Shown here one piece after another: positions 16,291-23,280 of a DNA stretch of 26,159 bases. Numbering within the stretch: the stretch's first letter is position 1; each line of letters begins with the position of its first letter. Made by a program: the position numbers and the translations under genes. The stretch is from Actinomycetota bacterium. GTDB taxonomy: Bacteria > Actinomycetota > Actinomycetes > S36-B12 > UBA5976. The notes beneath the pieces were generated by a model that was given only the letters and a program-made list of their open reading frames with translations, did not search any database and was not told the DNA's origin. The stretch is taken from assembly GCA_009918865.1 (NCBI GenBank), contig RGCY01000003.1, positions 1 through 26,159 on the forward strand, in the 5' to 3' direction.

Positions 16291-17207
16291 CTCCTACATC
16301 GCGCGTCACAGTTCGCGTGCCGGCAACGAGTGCAAATCTCGGTGCTGGTTTTGACACCTTAGGTCTGGCACTTGGCTTGTATGACACCGTGGTTGTGCGC
16401 ATCGCCCAACGCGGTGCCGATTTCGTGAGCATTCGTGGGGAAGGTGCTGACACGCTGCCACGAGATTCGTCGCACATGGTGGTGGCCCTGGTGCGAAGAG
16501 AACTCGAAAAGCGTGGAATCGATACGCCTGCAATCCATGTCTCGGCGCACAACCGCATCCCACAGGCGCGCGGACTTGGTTCAAGTGCGGCGGCGGTGGT
16601 GGCAGCTCTCGCGGCCGCCCATGTGCTCTCTGGTCACAGACGCCTTGACCGCGCCGCACTCATTGATTCGGCCGCACAAATTGAGGGTCATGCTGACAAT
16701 GTTGCTGCGTGTGTGCTCGGAGGTCTGACCATTGCGTGGCCTGAACAGGTGGGCAAGACCCACCAGGCACGGGCCACATCACTTCGCTGCGCGCCGAGAG
16801 TTGCTGCGATTGCGCTGGTACCGACCGCGCGCAGTGTGACGGCACGCACGAGACGACTGTTACCCGAGAAGGTGACCCACGAAGATGCGGCGTTCACCGC
16901 GGCACATGCAGCGTTGACAGTTGCAGCGTTAACGCGGCAACCGGAATTGTTGCCGTCGGCATTGAATGATCGAATTCATGAGCCTTACCGCCGCCGAGTC
17001 ATGCGCTCCTCTCACGATGCCGTCATTCGACTGCGCAAAGCAGGCTATGCGGCCGCAATTTCGGGTGGTGGTTCTAGTGTGTTAGTGCTGCACTCACAAG
17101 GGCGAAGTGCGGCGTTCACACGCCAACTTGCGGAACTTGCCGGGACCGAATTCGTGGTCATGCCATTGCCGATAGACACCGGGGGAGTAATTGCCACGGC
17201 CGGCTGA
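16287..17207 (+). CDS. thrB: Homoserine kinase
   Basis: The 306-residue GHMP-superfamily kinase phosphorylates homoserine, supplying the threonine synthase encoded just upstream. Motif 1 is VRVPATSANLGAGFDTLGLAL (residues 9-29, in part); motif 2, the ATP-binding PQARGLGSSAAAVVAALAA, lies at about 93-111; motif 3, AAISGGGSSVLVL, lies at about 254-266. Its GTG start overlaps thrC by 4 bp. It closes the amino acid run; the stop codon overlaps the -35 box of the likely rho promoter. Confidence 0.96.
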   Translation: MTPTSRVTVRVPATSANLGAGFDTLGLALGLYDTVVVRIAQRGADFVSIRGEGADTLPRDSSHMVVALVRRELEKRGIDTPAIHVSAHNRIPQARGLGSSAAAVVAALAAAHVLSGHRRLDRAALIDSAAQIEGHADNVAACVLGGLTIAWPEQVGKTHQARATSLRCAPRVAAIALVPTARSVTARTRRLLPEKVTHEDAAFTAAHAALTVAALTRQPELLPSALNDRIHEPYRRRVMRSSHDAVIRLRKAGYAAAISGGGSSVLVLHSQGRSAAFTRQLAELAGTEFVVMPLPIDTGGVIATAG

Positions 17208-17233
17208 CAGCGATGGCAGCCGTGTGCTACCTT
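17204..17233 (+). promoter_or_regulatory. Promoter of rho
   Basis: CTGACA (17204-17209) matches the -35 consensus at five of six positions. It is followed by an 18-nt spacer and an extended -10 box, TGC-TACCTT (-10 hexamer 17228-17233). Transcription would begin near 17240, giving a leader of about 260 nt before the GTG at 17499. The -35 box overlaps the thrB stop codon. Confidence 0.55.
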
Positions 17234-17239
17234 TCGGCC

Positions 17240-17498
17240 AGCGCAGTACGCACAACAAGCACGACGACAGAACAATCGTCACGACCTAGCAATGGCTGGC
17301 TCGGATGCGCTCCGGATAATCACTGAAATTTCTACCGGACTCGCAATCACTTCATGCCACGCACATCCCTGACACAGGCAGGGGCGCAGGTCACACACCT
17401 CACCGACATTCGGACAGGGTGTGGACTCAGGAGCGTATTGCCAGCACAACCAGCACATCCACGCGCCGAACAGAGCGCAAGACAGCATGAGGATCAAC
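17240..17498 (+). other. Long leader region of rho, no gene seen
   Basis: This stretch of about 260 nt between thrB and rho has no convincing coding sequence. It contains only small potential hairpins (for example CCCTG/CAGGG around 17368-17384). Its length and position agree with the untranslated leaders through which rho is autoregulated in other bacteria; that function is inferred. Confidence 0.35.
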
Positions 17499-19142
17499 GT
17501 GACCCAAACCCCAACGAAAGATGTCAACGGCATGCTCCTGCCCGAGTTGAAGGCACTGGCCTCCAGTCTCGGCGTTGCAGGTGCAACCGCGATGCGCAAG
17601 GCGGACCTCGTCGCAGCCATCAAGGCAGCGCAGGGCTCTTCCGCAGCGAAGTCATCGGCGCCGAAGTCGTCCGAAGGCAGTGGCCGCAGCCGCGAGCGAG
17701 GTTCACGCCCCCAAGCCGCCCAGGCCGCACAACCCGAGCAAAGTTCTGAGCCACAAGCACGCACCGAGAACCAGCGCGACGGTGGTCGCGACGCCGGTCA
17801 GCGTGACGGCGGCCGAGATGGCAACGGTCAGCGCGAAAGCCGCTTCGACCGTGATGACCGTCGTGGTCGTGATCGCAACCGCGACCGTGATGACCGTCGT
17901 GGTCGTGATCGCAACCGCGACCGCAGCCGTGGTCGTGACCGTGATGATGTTGAGTTTGGTGAAGGCGACACAATCGCCGATGTTTCTGGCATCGTTGACA
18001 TTCTTGAGAACTACGCCTTCGTTCGCACGCGGGGCTATCTCCCCAGCCCCGACGATGCTTATGTTTCGTTATCAATGGTGAAGCGCTACAGCCTTCGCAA
18101 GGGTGATGTCGTCACCGGTGCGGTTCGGCTACCGCGCGATGGTGAGTTCCGTCAGAAGTTCAATCCACTGGTTCGCCTTGACACAGTCAATGGCTCGGCG
18201 GCTGATGCCCAGTCACCGCGGATTGACTTCTCAAAGTTGACACCGCTTTATCCGCAGGAACGCCTGCGTCTTGAGACTGACCCGGCCAACATGGTGACGC
18301 GCGTCATTGACCTCGTGGCGCCCATTGGCAAAGGTCAACGTGGTCTCATCGTGTCTCCGCCGAAGGCGGGTAAGACCATGGTTCTGCAAGCCATCGCTAA
18401 CGCCATCACCACGAACAACCCGGAGTGCCACCTGATGGTGGTGCTTGTGGATGAGCGCCCCGAAGAAGTCACGGACATGCAGCGTTCGGTGAAGGGGGAA
18501 GTCATTGCTTCCACATTCGACCGCCCTGCGGAAGATCACACAACAATCGCTGAACTTGCAATTGAGCGCGCAAAGCGTTTGGTTGAAATGGGTCACGATG
18601 TGGTCGTGTTGCTCGACTCGATGACGCGTTTGGGACGTGCCTACAACTTGGCAGCCCCGGCGAGTGGTCGCATCCTTTCTGGTGGTGTGGACTCAGCAGC
18701 GTTGTACCCACCGAAGAAGTTCTTCGGTGCCGCACGCAACATTGAAGATGGCGGCTCGCTCACGATTCTCGCCACGGCGCTGGTGGAAACCGGCTCGCGC
18801 ATGGACGAGGTCATTTTCGAAGAGTTCAAAGGCACCGGAAACATGGAGTTGAAGCTGGACCGCCGTTTGGCAGACAAGCGCATCTTCCCAGCCGTTGACA
18901 TTGATGCATCAGGCACGCGTAAAGAAGAAATTGCGCCGCGTGCTGCATGCGCTCGAGCAACAGCAAGCACTCGAGTTGCTCTTGAGCAAGCTGCGCGAAA
19001 CCAAGACAAACTACGAATTCCTGATGCAAGTGCAGAAGACCACACCGAGTGCGCCAGCGCCACGCAGCGACGACGAGGACTACTAAACCTGCGCGTGGCT
19101 ATCGACTCGGGGGCGGCACGTGTGGGACAGTGCGCCGCATGA
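17499..19142 (+). CDS. rho: Transcription termination factor Rho, C-terminus frameshifted by an internal deletion
   Basis: Rho is the hexameric RNA-dependent ATPase that releases transcripts. Order: Rho_N helical domain (about 12-45), an Arg/Asp/Gly-rich disordered insertion (about 60-152), the RNA-binding OSB domain (about 155-230), then the RecA-like ATPase with Walker A SPPKAGKT (286-293), Walker B VVVLLD (368-373), Q-loop SGGVDSAALYPPKKFFG and R-loop EEFKGTGNMELKLDRR. I chose GTG 17499 because GAGGA lies 5 nt upstream. After GTRKEEI (residue 478) the frame departs from the family and ends at 19142 with about 69 unrelated residues. The expected tail is intact in another frame at 18928-19086. 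Comparison with the family indicates that about 12 codons plus 2 nt are missing. It may be an assembly error or a real mutation. Confidence 0.9.
   Translation: MTQTPTKDVNGMLLPELKALASSLGVAGATAMRKADLVAAIKAAQGSSAAKSSAPKSSEGSGRSRERGSRPQAAQAAQPEQSSEPQARTENQRDGGRDAGQRDGGRDGNGQRESRFDRDDRRGRDRNRDRDDRRGRDRNRDRSRGRDRDDVEFGEGDTIADVSGIVDILENYAFVRTRGYLPSPDDAYVSLSMVKRYSLRKGDVVTGAVRLPRDGEFRQKFNPLVRLDTVNGSAADAQSPRIDFSKLTPLYPQERLRLETDPANMVTRVIDLVAPIGKGQRGLIVSPPKAGKTMVLQAIANAITTNNPECHLMVVLVDERPEEVTDMQRSVKGEVIASTFDRPAEDHTTIAELAIERAKRLVEMGHDVVVLLDSMTRLGRAYNLAAPASGRILSGGVDSAALYPPKKFFGAARNIEDGGSLTILATALVETGSRMDEVIFEEFKGTGNMELKLDRRLADKRIFPAVDIDASGTRKEEIAPRAACARATASTRVALEQAARNQDKLRIPDASAEDHTECASATQRRRGLLNLRVAIDSGAARVGQCAA
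17847..17918 (+). repeat. Two exact 36-bp tandem repeats in the disordered segment of rho
   Basis: Positions 17847-17882 and 17883-17918 are identical and encode DRDDRRGRDRNR twice in frame, followed by a shorter degenerate copy. Charged, low-complexity insertions of this type are common in actinobacterial Rho. Exact nucleotide identity suggests a recent duplication. Confidence 0.9.
18928..19086 (+). pseudogene. rho: Out-of-frame remnant encoding the native C-terminus of Rho
   Basis: Read in the +1-shifted frame, this segment gives KLRRVLHALEQQQALELLL, then KLRETKTNYEFLMQVQKTTP and an acidic end, finishing at TAA 19084-19086. This is the conserved last helical part of Rho (52 residues). It begins exactly at AAATT (18928-18932), a 5-nt sequence that fits both the left context (GAA GAA ATT) and the right context (AAA TTG), as expected of a deletion between short direct repeats. 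Confidence 0.85.
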
Positions 19143-20089
19143 GTGAGATGAGTGGCTCAACATCTGCCAGATACCGGCTTCTCGTTGTGAACAACACGCG
19201 CTCAGCGCGTGCTCGACATGGGGACCAGCGCAGCATCATCCTTGATGGGTTAGCCCAGCGCGGTTGCGACCTGCAGTTCGTCACCGCAGATAGCGCGCCC
19301 GGTGTCACCGCGGCTTTGAAAGAGGCGATGACTCAGCCGCATGATGCGGTCGTGAGCATTGGTGGCGACGGGACTTTGTACTTGTGTCTCCAAGCAGTTG
19401 CCGGAACATCAACTCCGCTCGCCATCGTGCCCATGGGCACCGGCAATGACGTGGCTTCCTATTTTGGCCTGACCAAGGGCGACCCACACGCGATGGTTGA
19501 GAAAATCGTTGCGGCACTTGAGAATCCGACGAAGCGTCATCAGGTGGATGTTGGTCGAGTCACGACAGGTGATGGCAACACCAATTGGTTCATGACGATT
19601 CTTGCGTGTGGTTTTGACACCGTGGTCAATGAGCGCGCAAATCAGATGAAGTTCCCGAAAGGTAACTCGCGCTATCTCGCATCCGTTTTGCGAGAGTTAC
19701 CCACGCTGGCCCCTTATGACTATGAAGTCACGCTCGACGAGGGCGGTCAAGCCGCGAAACCTGGGCTACTCATGGCGGTAGGTCTGATCACTCGCTACGG
19801 CGGTGGGTTCCATATGTGTCCACACGCCAGTGCCACAGACGGCATGTTGTCGTGGACTCACGTCGCGCCCATTGGCAAAGCACGTGTGCTCGCATTGCTG
19901 CCAAAATTGATGGCAGGCAAGCACCTCGGTCACAGTGCGGTTAGTCATGGGCACGCTCGCAGGGTGCACATCACTGTGCCCGGCCTACGCGCCTATGCGG
20001 ACGGCGAGACGATGGGGGTCTCGCCATTCGACGTGGAATGTGTGCCACGGGCACTGACGCTGCTGATCGGGGAAGTGCCATCGGCCTAG
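19139..20089 (+). CDS. Diacylglycerol kinase catalytic-domain protein (lipid kinase)
   Basis: The 316-residue protein has the DAGK catalytic domain: the nucleotide-binding GGDGT (75-79, in VVSIGGDGTLYL) and IVPMGTGNDVASYFGL (96-111). Later blocks (YADGETMGVSPF near 290) match the C-terminal beta-sandwich of DgkB/YegS-type soluble kinases. Such enzymes phosphorylate diacylglycerol or related lipids at the inner membrane face. The ATG at 19139 is preferred; a second in-frame ATG lies at 19148. No ribosome site is seen; GACAGT at 19126-19131 could be a weak -10 box for a leaderless transcript. Its position between rho and rpmE interrupts the usual actinobacterial order. The lipid substrate is unknown. 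Confidence 0.8.
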   Translation: MSEMSGSTSARYRLLVVNNTRSARARHGDQRSIILDGLAQRGCDLQFVTADSAPGVTAALKEAMTQPHDAVVSIGGDGTLYLCLQAVAGTSTPLAIVPMGTGNDVASYFGLTKGDPHAMVEKIVAALENPTKRHQVDVGRVTTGDGNTNWFMTILACGFDTVVNERANQMKFPKGNSRYLASVLRELPTLAPYDYEVTLDEGGQAAKPGLLMAVGLITRYGGGFHMCPHASATDGMLSWTHVAPIGKARVLALLPKLMAGKHLGHSAVSHGHARRVHITVPGLRAYADGETMGVSPFDVECVPRALTLLIGEVPSA

Positions 20090-20139
20090 ACAGCCAACGT
20101 TGAATTGGTCCCACTGGCCATCGCTGGAGCCCCTTCGCG

Positions 20140-20145
20140 TACCCT
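20140..20145 (+). promoter_or_regulatory. -10 box of a probable rpmE promoter
   Basis: TACCCT fits TANNNT and would give a leader of about 70 nt before the rpmE GTG at 20222. No good -35 box is visible at the right spacing, so the call is tentative. Confidence 0.35.
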
Positions 20146-20221
20146 TAAGCATCGCCCCGGTTCACGCGGACAACTGACGGTCTACGCCGTCGCCGCGACC
20201 CGGAGCACTGAAGGAGAAGCC

Positions 20222-20431
20222 GTGAAGAACGAAATCCACCCGCAGTACGTTGAGACAACCGTCTCCTGCACCTGCGGTAGCACTTTTACAACCCGGAGCA
20301 CTGCCAAGAGCGGCAGCATCCACGCTGAAGTGTGCTCGAATTGCCACCCGTTCTACACGGGCAAGCAGAAGATTCTCGACACCGGTGGCCGGGTCGCGAA
20401 ATTCGAGAAGCGTTTCGGCAAGAAGGCCTGA
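20222..20431 (+). CDS. rpmE: 50S ribosomal protein L31, zinc-binding form
   Basis: The 69-residue protein begins MKNEIHPQYV. It has the four cysteines of the zinc-containing (C+) type: CTC (about 16-18) and CSNC (about 37-40), followed by HPFYTGKQKILDTGGRVAKF. The GTG start has AAGGAG upstream. This form is usually replaced by a cysteine-free paralogue under zinc shortage; no such paralogue is in the window. It lies between a kinase gene and prfA, as typical for actinobacteria apart from the kinase. Confidence 0.96.
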   Translation: MKNEIHPQYVETTVSCTCGSTFTTRSTAKSGSIHAEVCSNCHPFYTGKQKILDTGGRVAKFEKRFGKKA

Positions 20432-20470
20432 ACCCCACCCTGCGCCGGGTGAGTCGGTGCGGAGGAGACA

Positions 20471-21550
20471 GTGTTTGAGGGTTGTGCCGAACTTGTTGCC
20501 GAGTTCGAAAATATTGAGCATCGCTTAGTCGATCCGGCAGTTCACGCTGATGTTGATGTGGCGCGCAAACTTGCGCGCCGTCACGCGGAACTGAAATCAG
20601 TTGTTGAGACCTACCGGTTGTGGCAGCGTCTTGGCGACGATGAATCTGCCGCGCGCGAACTTGCTAGCGATGATCCAGGGTTTCGCGTTGAGGCTGAATC
20701 TGCCGCCGCAGAACGTGAGCAGGTAGCTGAGCGATTGCGGTCCTTGCTGGTGCCGCGCGACCCCCTCGATGGCAATGACGTGTTGTTGGAAATCAAAGCA
20801 GGTGAAGGCGGTCAGGAATCTGCACTATTCGCCGGTGACTTGATGCGTATGTATGCCCGCTATGCCGAGCGACGCGGTTGGTCTGTGCAGGTGATGGACC
20901 ATGAAGAAAGTGATTTAGGTGGAGTCAAAAGTGCCGTGCTCTCCGTGAAGTCTCGCGGCGCCGTTGGGCCCGATGAGGCGCCCTATGCACGTTTGAAATT
21001 TGAAGGTGGCGTGCACCGCGTGCAGCGCGTGCCGGTGACGGAATCGCAAGGACGCATTCACACATCCGCAGCCGGGGTCATTGTCTTGCCCGAAGCTGAA
21101 GAAGTTGATGTGCAGATCTCTCCCGATGATGTGCGAGTAGACGTTTATCGCTCAAGTGGTCCAGGTGGCCAAAGCGTGAACACGACTGATTCAGCGGTGC
21201 GCATCACTCACATTCCCACCGGCATCGTCGTGACCTGCCAGAATGAAAAATCGCAGTTACAGAATCGTGAGTCTGCGATGCGCATTTTGCGCGCCCGATT
21301 ACTCGCCCAAGCGCAGGAAGAGCAAGCCCAGGCGGCTGCGAGTGCGCGACGCTCACAGGTGCGCACCGTGGATCGCAGTGAACGCATCCGCACCTACAAC
21401 TTTCCTGAGAATCGCATCACCGACCACCGAGTGGGCTTCAAATCGCACAACTTGACCGCGTTCCTTGACGGAGACTTGGACTCGTGTGTGCAGGCGTGCC
21501 TGGACGCCGAATTTGCGGAGCGGCTCGCTGAGGCCGCAGATGCGCGGTAA
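20471..21550 (+). CDS. prfA: Peptide chain release factor 1
   Basis: The 359-residue class I release factor reads UAA and UAG. The stop-codon recognition tripeptide PVT (188-190) in RVPVTESQGRIHTSA is the RF1 form, which separates it from RF2 (SPF). The peptidyl-tRNA hydrolysis motif GGQ (232-234) is in SSGPGGQSVNTTDSAVR. The GTG start has GGAGGA 4 nt upstream. prmC, which methylates the GGQ glutamine, follows 5 nt after the stop, a functional pairing. Confidence 0.97.
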   Translation: MFEGCAELVAEFENIEHRLVDPAVHADVDVARKLARRHAELKSVVETYRLWQRLGDDESAARELASDDPGFRVEAESAAAEREQVAERLRSLLVPRDPLDGNDVLLEIKAGEGGQESALFAGDLMRMYARYAERRGWSVQVMDHEESDLGGVKSAVLSVKSRGAVGPDEAPYARLKFEGGVHRVQRVPVTESQGRIHTSAAGVIVLPEAEEVDVQISPDDVRVDVYRSSGPGGQSVNTTDSAVRITHIPTGIVVTCQNEKSQLQNRESAMRILRARLLAQAQEEQAQAAASARRSQVRTVDRSERIRTYNFPENRITDHRVGFKSHNLTAFLDGDLDSCVQACLDAEFAERLAEAADAR

Positions 21551-21555
21551 CGAAA

Positions 21556-22470
21556 ATGCCAAGCACGCGCACCGCAATTGTTGATGCCACGCATCGGCTA
21601 ACACGGGCTGGGGTTTCCAGCCCAGGCCCTGATGCGGAAATGTTGCTCGCACATGTGCTGGGTCTGAGCCGAGGCAATCTCATTTTGAGTAGAGAAATTG
21701 ATGAGGAACAGCAGCGCCGCTACAACGACCTTGTTGAACAAAGATGTCGCCGCCGGCCGTTGCAGCACATCATCGGTTCAACAGGCTTTCGAAGGTTGAC
21801 CTTGGCTGTCGGACCCGGAGTGTTCGTGCCGAGACCCGAAACTGAGCTGCTCGTTGAGCTTGCGGTCCGCTATCTGCGCGAGATTCCATCGCCAGTCCAG
21901 GTGTGGGATTTGTGTGCTGGTTCTGGTGCGATTGCGTTGAGCATTGCAACCGAGGTGCCTGGTGCGCAGGTGTGCGCTGTGGAACTTTCGCCGGAAGCAG
22001 TGCCGTGGCTACAACGCAATGTTGCGGCACATGCGCAATTGATGCAGGCACAGGGAAGTGATGCGCACGTTGTTGAAGGCGATGCCACAACCACACCGCT
22101 TGAGCGCGCGGGTGCGGCAGGTGCGCACCTTGTGGTGACAAATCCGCCGTATATCCCAGACTCTGCAACGCCGATTGAACCGGAAGTGACGCACTACGAC
22201 CCACCGCTTGCCCTCTACGGAGGCCCAGATGGTCTAGATATCGTCCGCGCGCTTGCCAAGACTGCGGCGTCCATCTTGCGACCAGGTGGCATGTTCATGG
22301 TGGAGCACGCAGATGTGCAAGGTGAAGCATCACCGTCAGGAGTACCTGCACTCCTGCGCGCACAGCGTGATGAAGGCAATCAAGAAGTGTGGTCAACTGT
22401 TCGTGACTACTCAGACCTCGCCGGAAAGCCGCGCGTCACAACTGCGGTTCGCCGTGGTGGCGCACTGTGA
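21556..22470 (+). CDS. prmC: Peptide chain release factor N5-glutamine methyltransferase
   Basis: The 304-residue SAM-dependent methyltransferase modifies the Gln of the GGQ motif in release factors. It has an N-terminal helical substrate-binding domain (about 1-85), the linker motif VFVPRPETELLVELA, the SAM loop DLCAGSGAIALSIA (118-131) and the catalytic NPPY (196-199). All key motifs are present and the length is normal. Its end overlaps the next gene by 4 bp (GTGA at 22467-22470), indicating a single transcript from prfA. Confidence 0.96.
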   Translation: MPSTRTAIVDATHRLTRAGVSSPGPDAEMLLAHVLGLSRGNLILSREIDEEQQRRYNDLVEQRCRRRPLQHIIGSTGFRRLTLAVGPGVFVPRPETELLVELAVRYLREIPSPVQVWDLCAGSGAIALSIATEVPGAQVCAVELSPEAVPWLQRNVAAHAQLMQAQGSDAHVVEGDATTTPLERAGAAGAHLVVTNPPYIPDSATPIEPEVTHYDPPLALYGGPDGLDIVRALAKTAASILRPGGMFMVEHADVQGEASPSGVPALLRAQRDEGNQEVWSTVRDYSDLAGKPRVTTAVRRGGAL

Positions 22471-23177
22471 CTCGCGCCGTGGTCTATGACATCTCCGCTG
22501 GTGCAGATGTTGAGAACGCGTTGACCGTCGCTCAGGCTGCGCTGAGTCGCGGTGAAGTGGTGTGGGCTCGCGTTCATGGCGTCGGTTGCTTGATTGCCGA
22601 TGCCTTTTCTGTTCAAGGCGTGACTGCGCTATTGCAGGCGCGCACTCGTGGTCGCGGTGCAGGTCTGCCGGTGCTGGTGCGAGACAGCTCCGTCGTCCAT
22701 GCGCTGTTTGCTGATGTCAATGCTGATGCCCTTGCGTTGATGGCAGCACATTGGCCGGGTCCCTTAACTTTGCTCGGAACGCCCACTGCATCTCTGAAGT
22801 GGGACATAGGTGCTGCGGGCGAGTTGGTAGCAGTCGCGGTGACCATGGCGGATTCGCAGTTTGTGACGGATTTGGTGTCATCGGTTGGTCCTTGTGTTTA
22901 TTTGCAGGCACATTCGGATTCACACGTGCAGGAAAAGGCTGATGAAGCGCGAAGCCGGATGGCTGACTTGGTGTCGGTGTATGTCCAACTTCCTGAGCCA
23001 GAACCGTCGGAATCGGCGCAGGCTGGTAAAGGTCAGTCGACCCGGTTGCCAACCAGCATCGTTGATGTGCGCTCAACACCGGCTGTGCTTGTGCGCGCCG
23101 GGGCAATCTCTGCCACTCAGATTCGCGTGACCTGCCCCGGACTCGTTGAGCCCGACTCGGTGACCCCACCGCAATAG
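22467..23177 (+). CDS. Sua5/YciO/YrdC/TsaC family protein with eroded active-site motifs
   Basis: The 236-residue protein occupies the place of sua5 (tsaC/ywlC) after prmC. Family TsaC enzymes make threonylcarbamoyl-AMP for the t6A modification of tRNA. Similarity is kept in VTALLQARTRGRG, HWPGPLTLL (95-103), SIVDVRSTPAVLVRAGAIS (197-215) and overall length. However, the PT(D/E)TVYG strand is ARVHGVG here, the KxR pair has become RTR (59-61), the R(V/M)P strand is AVT (124-126) and the SxN motif is QAH (147-149). A catalytically active TsaC is therefore unlikely. Overlap with prmC by 4 bp implies it is still cotranscribed and translated. It may be a non-catalytic homologue; a working TsaC would have to be encoded elsewhere. 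Confidence 0.75.
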   Translation: MTRAVVYDISAGADVENALTVAQAALSRGEVVWARVHGVGCLIADAFSVQGVTALLQARTRGRGAGLPVLVRDSSVVHALFADVNADALALMAAHWPGPLTLLGTPTASLKWDIGAAGELVAVAVTMADSQFVTDLVSSVGPCVYLQAHSDSHVQEKADEARSRMADLVSVYVQLPEPEPSESAQAGKGQSTRLPTSIVDVRSTPAVLVRAGAISATQIRVTCPGLVEPDSVTPPQ

Positions 23178-23248
23178 ACTCGCGGCAGATGACAACCGTG
23201 GTAGCCGATGTTCTTTTGCGCTGAGGTCACCGCCGGTCGGTTGCAGTG

Positions 23249-23260
23249 GCCACGCGTGGC
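23249..23260. repeat. 12-bp perfect palindrome upstream of glyA
   Basis: GCCACGCGTGGC is a perfect palindrome ending 20 nt before the glyA ATG and 12 nt before its GGAGG ribosome site. It could be an operator or a small RNA hairpin (GCCA-CGCG-TGGC). No known riboswitch consensus is recognisable around it. Confidence 0.35.
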
Positions 23261-23280
23261 AGTGGAGATTCGGAGGAACG

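Noticed and set aside
17620..18075. Open frames on the opposite strand and in other frames over the Rho Arg/Asp-rich region
   Set aside because: They are low-complexity shadows of the repeat-rich coding sequence, with no homology or ribosome sites.
18921..18940. Programmed ribosomal frameshift in rho
   Set aside because: A slip could restore the frame but not the roughly 12 conserved residues that are absent, and there is no typical slippery heptamer with downstream structure. A deletion explains the data better.
20436..20451. Terminator between rpmE and prfA
   Set aside because: CACCC-TGCGCC-GGGTG is only a 5-bp stem with no U-tract and lies beside the prfA ribosome site; the genes are probably cotranscribed.
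23178..23280. ZTP or other known riboswitch upstream of glyA
   Set aside because: None of the conserved pfl motif blocks can be found; only a short palindrome is present.
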